Program-made: the position numbers and the translations under genes
Assembly: GCA_964352815.1 (NCBI GenBank)
Contig: CAYGTO010000001.1
Span: forward strand, 248,001 to 312,000
Direction: 5' to 3'
Origin: CAYGTO01 sp964352815
GTDB lineage: Bacteria; Pseudomonadota; Alphaproteobacteria; Rickettsiales; UBA3002
Length of the DNA: 64,000 nucleotides
The notes under the pieces: generated by a model
Database searches by the model: none
What the model saw: the letters and a program-made list of their open reading frames with translations, nothing else
Told to the model about the DNA's origin: nothing
In this document: positions 62,933-64,000 of the stretch, piece after piece
Layout of the letters: every line of letters starts with the position of its first letter
Position numbering within the stretch: the first letter of the stretch is position 1

Positions 62933-64000
62933 ATGAAAACGATAGAGACGATGATTCAGAAGCTCATCCACGATACGCGTGGGAGCGTGCTCATTACCAC
63001 GGTCTTTAGTATTGTGCTGTTGGTTGGGTTGTCAGGAGGTGCCGTCGATTTGGGACGTTCCTATGCGATTCAATCAAAGATGTTGCAGGCTGGTGACGCA
63101 GCAGCGCTTGCGGCAGCGTCAATGCCAGAGGGCTCAACCGAAGCACAGCGTAATCAGATGGCCGCGCGCTTTTTCAGTTTAAATTTCCCTGATAATTATA
63201 TGAATAGTGGCGTGACGTCGGCGGATATCAATATGAGTTATACACCTGATGCGCTTAGCCCTGATTTTGTGAATTTGGATATTACAGCGCCGGTGCAGAC
63301 AAGTTTCTTGCGGTTATTTGGTATCAATACGATGGACGCGATTGCGGGAACAACCGTGGCGACAGCGACATCCACGCCGCCACCGGTGGATTTAGTGATG
63401 GTGCTCGATCGTTCGGGGTCGATGTGTAACCCCTGTTCTAAGCGTGATGCATTACGTACCGCGGTGACGAACTTAACTAACACCTTATTCACCAATACGT
63501 TGAACACTGGAATCCAATATGCGATTGCGAATGTATTTTACTCTACGTCTGTTGAGTCATTTAACTTCTCGGATAATCAAACGTATCTAACTAGCTTGTA
63601 TAGTGCTGAGATAGGAGCGAATGGCTGGACTGCGGGCGGGCCGGCGACGATTGCCGCTAGCAACTTCATCACATCGAGTGCGCGGCCTGGGAGCATGGTG
63701 GCAGCAGTGTCGCGTGTTGCGATTGTGATGTCCGATGGTGAAAATAATGTGGATACGGTTTCAAGCACAGGGCATAACACGAACGCTGCGATCAATAATT
63801 CGAATGATGAGATGCTTGATGCATGTGCGACGATGAAAAGTAGTGGTGTTCTGGTGTATACGATCGCTTTCCAAGCGCCATCAAATGCGGCGGCAATATT
63901 GCGTACATGTGCAAGCGAGCCTAAAACAGAGTTCGCCTTGACGCCCGCGAATGAAGCGCAGTTGATTAGCGCCTTTGCAAATATTGCCGATGCGGTGACA
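62933..64000 (+). CDS. TadG-like pilus assembly protein with vWA domain, truncated by window end
   Basis: ATG 62933 follows AAGGAGAGAG. The open frame runs to the window edge (355 residues). N-terminus: IHDTRGSVLITTVFSIVLLV with GLSGGAVDLGRSYAIQSKML, the TadG/Flp-like helix; then QAGDAAALAAASMPEG, typical of these proteins. From about residue 150 a von Willebrand A domain begins with VDLVMVLDRSGSMCNPCSK (MIDAS D-x-S-x-S) and RVAIVMSDGENNVDTVSS. TadG proteins sit in the inner membrane with a periplasmic domain in Tad pilus machines. Confidence 0.88.
   Translation, partial: MKTIETMIQKLIHDTRGSVLITTVFSIVLLVGLSGGAVDLGRSYAIQSKMLQAGDAAALAAASMPEGSTEAQRNQMAARFFSLNFPDNYMNSGVTSADINMSYTPDALSPDFVNLDITAPVQTSFLRLFGINTMDAIAGTTVATATSTPPPVDLVMVLDRSGSMCNPCSKRDALRTAVTNLTNTLFTNTLNTGIQYAIANVFYSTSVESFNFSDNQTYLTSLYSAEIGANGWTAGGPATIAASNFITSSARPGSMVAAVSRVAIVMSDGENNVDTVSSTGHNTNAAINNSNDEMLDACATMKSSGVLVYTIAFQAPSNAAAILRTCASEPKTEFALTPANEAQLISAFANIADAVT

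Noticed and set aside
1..64000. CRISPR arrays, prophage genes, IS transposases, rRNA genes
   Set aside because: No regularly spaced short repeats with unique spacers, no transposase or integrase motifs, no phage structural genes and no rRNA-like sequence were seen.

Overview
The window (about 50% GC, one 100-base N gap) is chromosomal DNA from an alphaproteobacterium. Evidence: GapR (DUF2312), two DUF465 proteins, a split three-subunit proton-translocating transhydrogenase (pntAA/pntAB/pntB), the 14-gene nuo order followed by birA, coaX and RNase J, a DUF1467 protein, argD-argF-hslO, Tad pilus genes, and two perfect CtrA-type boxes (TTAA-N7-TTAA). Isocitrate dehydrogenase is the long form with an extra C-terminal domain, known from Rickettsia and Thermus. 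Together with many short palindromic repeats, some inside genes, this suggests a lineage outside the classical Rhizobiales/Caulobacterales, perhaps Micavibrionales-, Rickettsiales- or Rhodospirillales-like. That placement is inference only.

Layout. 1-2.9 kb: partial VOC protein, rpsU, gapR, a multi-hairpin non-coding stretch, two DUF465 genes around an AT-rich region with DnaA boxes. 2.9-9.8 kb: PAS-GGDEF protein, a frameshifted Tat-signal protein, and a leftward GGDEF-pntAA-pntAB-(membrane protein)-pntB operon. 9.9-18.6 kb: purE-(exported protein)-purK, M48 protease, pheT, pheS, rplT, rpmI, BI-1 family protein. 18.9-31 kb: ABC-2 permease, argD-argF-hslO, TetR regulator, dxs, L,D-transpeptidase, small lipoprotein, icd and hypotheticals. 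31-39.6 kb: psd-like gene, metallophosphoesterase, tRNA-Leu, beta-barrel protein, cinA-like gene, map, hup, tRNA-Val, a 104-bp tandem repeat broken by the gap, a large acidic protein, tRNA-Asp, GIY-YIG protein, DUF1223 protein. 39.6-59.5 kb: nuoA-N with four inserted non-nuo genes, then birA, coaX, rnj. 59.6-64 kb: small envelope genes and the start of a tadE/tadF/tadG-like cluster.

How it fits together. Most of the window is housekeeping: respiration (complex I and transhydrogenase), translation, purine, arginine and isoprenoid synthesis. The unusual content lies between and inside these genes. (1) Palindromic elements with GTCAT...ATGAC ends occur nine times, twice in frame inside pheT and dxs. 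A second palindromic family abuts gene starts. (2) A recurrent promoter architecture, two TGTCA-like half-sites 11 bp apart and then 22-23 bp to a -10 hexamer, lies before five unrelated genes, suggesting a regulon of an OmpR/PhoB-type activator. (3) Unrecognised membrane or exported proteins are embedded by overlapping start/stop codons in the complex I and transhydrogenase operons. No prophage, insertion sequence, CRISPR array or rRNA gene was seen.
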